64,000 nucleotides of DNA from the NCBI GenBank assembly GCA_028688145.1, contig JAQTYU010000010.1, positions 51,387-115,386 on the forward strand, written 5' to 3'. This document shows positions 62,717 through 64,000 of the stretch, piece after piece. The position numbers were made by a program, and so were the translations under genes. Source of the DNA: Thiotrichaceae bacterium. GTDB taxonomy: Bacteria; Pseudomonadota; Gammaproteobacteria; Beggiatoales; Beggiatoaceae. Every line of letters begins with the position of its first letter. Position 1 is the first letter of the stretch. The notes beneath the pieces are model-generated. The model made no database searches. It was not told where the DNA came from and was given only the letters and a program-made list of their open reading frames with translations.

Positions 62717-63529
62717 ATGGCAGGTTTTTCACGACGACGTGGACGACAAGCCGCATGGCGAGAACCACAAACACCGAGTTTAAGCAGTCGTTTACAAACT
62801 GCGTGGCAAGCACAACGCCGCTGGCTCAAAAATTTACTGTGGATAGCCAGTGCCTTATTCAGCGTCAGCCTGTTTCTGGTATGGATTTTAAATCCACAAA
62901 CATTACCCGTGAAAACCATCCGCATTGATGGTAACGTGCACACCAGCAATGAAGAATTAGAACAAGTGATTGCCCCTTACGTCACAGGCAACTTTCTATT
63001 ATTAGACGTTCAAGCAATCCATGCCGCCGTGTTAAAACTGCCTTGGGTGAAAACTGTTTCAGTGCGGCGCAGTTGGTTAGACACCTTAGCGATTGAATTA
63101 CAAGAGCATCAAGCAGTCGCTTTGTGGCAAAATAGCGCAATTGTAGATAGCAATGGCGAAATTCGTGAATTACCACACTTGCCAACAAATTTAGTACACT
63201 TCGCGGGGGATAAAGACAGTGTACAAATTTTGCTAACACGGTACTATACGCTCAAACCCCAACTAGAAGCCGCAGGGCTTTCAGTGCATGAATTTGGTTG
63301 CAATGCGCGTCAAGCATGGTATCTGGTGTTAAACAATGGTATTAAACTATTTTTAGGGCGTAATGAGAGCGAAGCACGTTTACAACGGTTTATCCGCATT
63401 TATCAGATGAAAAACTCTCCCTTGCGTGCAGGTTTAAGCACACAGACTATGACGGGCGATAAACCGCTTGCCTACATTGATCTGCGTTACACCAATGGCA
63501 TGGCTGTGCAGTGGGATAGGGCAGAATGA
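62717..63529 (+). CDS. ftsQ: Cell division protein FtsQ
   Basis: Bitopic inner-membrane divisome protein linking early and late division proteins. 270 residues: a basic cytoplasmic N-terminus, a transmembrane helix (about 38-58), a POTRA domain (about 62-130, VKTIRIDGNVHTSNEELEQVI) and the FtsQ beta domain (about 130-260, SVRRSWLDTLAIELQEH, ending IDLRYTNGMAVQW). Normal order ddl-ftsQ-ftsA. Confidence 0.94.
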   Translation: MAGFSRRRGRQAAWREPQTPSLSSRLQTAWQAQRRWLKNLLWIASALFSVSLFLVWILNPQTLPVKTIRIDGNVHTSNEELEQVIAPYVTGNFLLLDVQAIHAAVLKLPWVKTVSVRRSWLDTLAIELQEHQAVALWQNSAIVDSNGEIRELPHLPTNLVHFAGDKDSVQILLTRYYTLKPQLEAAGLSVHEFGCNARQAWYLVLNNGIKLFLGRNESEARLQRFIRIYQMKNSPLRAGLSTQTMTGDKPLAYIDLRYTNGMAVQWDRAE

Positions 63530-63536
63530 GGACGAT

Positions 63537-64000
63537 ATGGCAAAAGATAAAAATCTAATCGTAGGCTTAGACATCGGCACCTCTAAAGTGGTGGCGATTG
63601 TGGGTGAAACCTCGCCCAACAGCGACGAAGTCGAAATTATAGGAATTGGACAACATCCTTCACGCGGATTAAAAAAAGGCGTGGTGGTGAATATTGAATC
63701 AACCGTGCAATCGATTCAACGCGCGGTTGAAGAAGCAGAATTAATGTCAGGCTGTGAAATTCACTCAGTCTACACAGGCATTGCAGGCAGTCACATCCGC
63801 AGCATGAATTCACACGGCATCGTGGCAATTCGTGACAAAGAAGTTACGCAAGATGATGTAGACCGCGTGCTTGATGCAGCGCGTGCGGTGGCAATTCCCG
63901 CAGACCAACGCATTATTCACGTCTTGCCCCAAGAATTTGTAATTGATAATCAAGAAGGCATTCGTGAACCCGTCGGCATGTCAGGCGTGCGCCTCGAAGC
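63537..64000 (+). CDS. ftsA: Cell division protein FtsA (partial, runs off the window)
   Basis: The first 154 codons only. Begins MAKDKNLIVGLDIGTSKV, the actin-like phosphate-1 motif, followed by IGIGQHPSRGLKKGVVVNIE and the 1C-domain region (YTGIAGSHIRSMNSHGIV). FtsA anchors FtsZ to the membrane. The ATG is preceded by GAGGACG seven bases after ftsQ. Confidence 0.96.
   Translation, partial: MAKDKNLIVGLDIGTSKVVAIVGETSPNSDEVEIIGIGQHPSRGLKKGVVVNIESTVQSIQRAVEEAELMSGCEIHSVYTGIAGSHIRSMNSHGIVAIRDKEVTQDDVDRVLDAARAVAIPADQRIIHVLPQEFVIDNQEGIREPVGMSGVRLE

Overview
The window reads as a gammaproteobacterial chromosome, most likely from the sulfur-bacterium side of the order Thiotrichales (Beggiatoa-like). 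That placement is an inference from gene content: zapA followed by 6S RNA, a GlrK/QseG/GlrR-type operon, Lgt, BamC, MlaA, Ara4N lipid A genes, an orphan DsrM/NarI-type cytochrome b, many PAS-rich signalling domains, a pentapeptide protein, and very many short palindromic intergenic repeats and decayed insertion sequences. The base composition is moderately AT-rich. No rRNA operon, prophage or cas gene is visible.

Layout. 1-5.1 kb: a glycosyltransferase/DUF2304 pair, a two-component operon (histidine kinase, lipoprotein, sigma-54 activator), then a dead gamma-glutamylcyclotransferase gene and an IS1 remnant. 5.2-13.3 kb: moaD-moaE, mgtE and a 1887-residue hybrid kinase. 13.3-23 kb (mostly minus strand): a Rieske protein, kdsB, bamC, a small lipoprotein, dapA, hemW, hypothetical genes, a broken REP-type transposase behind a fabI start fragment, a DUF29 gene, moaC and dnaA. 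23.5-27 kb: a complete pqqABCDE operon, with pqqA only 23 codons long. 27-38 kb: DAHP synthase, truA, a TetR/AhpD-like pair sharing an identical upstream 22-mer, a pseudopilin, comEA, mlaA, a TIGR02449 gene, zapA, 6S RNA, an MfnB-like gene, rlmD, a GspA/ExeA ATPase, and a tRNA cluster whose tRNA-Leu(UAA) is split by a group I intron. 38-50 kb: IS debris, dsrM-like, speD, alaC-hom, prmC, tkt, a pentapeptide protein, a DUF1963 protein and nested IS remnants. 50-64 kb: arnC-arnB-lgt, a FecR-domain protein, a YyaL-type protein, a substrate-binding protein with a deleted paralogue beside it, and murG-murC-murB-ddl-ftsQ-ftsA (running off the end).

Functional threads: molybdopterin genes are split between two places (moaD/E and moaC). 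The pqq operon plus an MfnB homologue fits methanol or C1 oxidation, which is known in some Beggiatoa. Cell-envelope genes (kdsB, bamC, mlaA, arnBC, lgt, the mur-fts cluster) recur throughout.

The most unusual signals are non-coding. (1) A roughly 160-nt repeated element, present three times (15931-16092, 40759-40924, 40925-41083), ends in a 36-nt CRISPR-repeat-like segment and can form two mutually exclusive hairpins, both supported by compensatory changes. Two copies stand in tandem just before alaC-hom. (2) The tRNA-Leu(UAA) group I intron. (3) Several families of MITE/REP-like palindromes that nest inside one another and in one case sit in frame inside a transposase reading frame.
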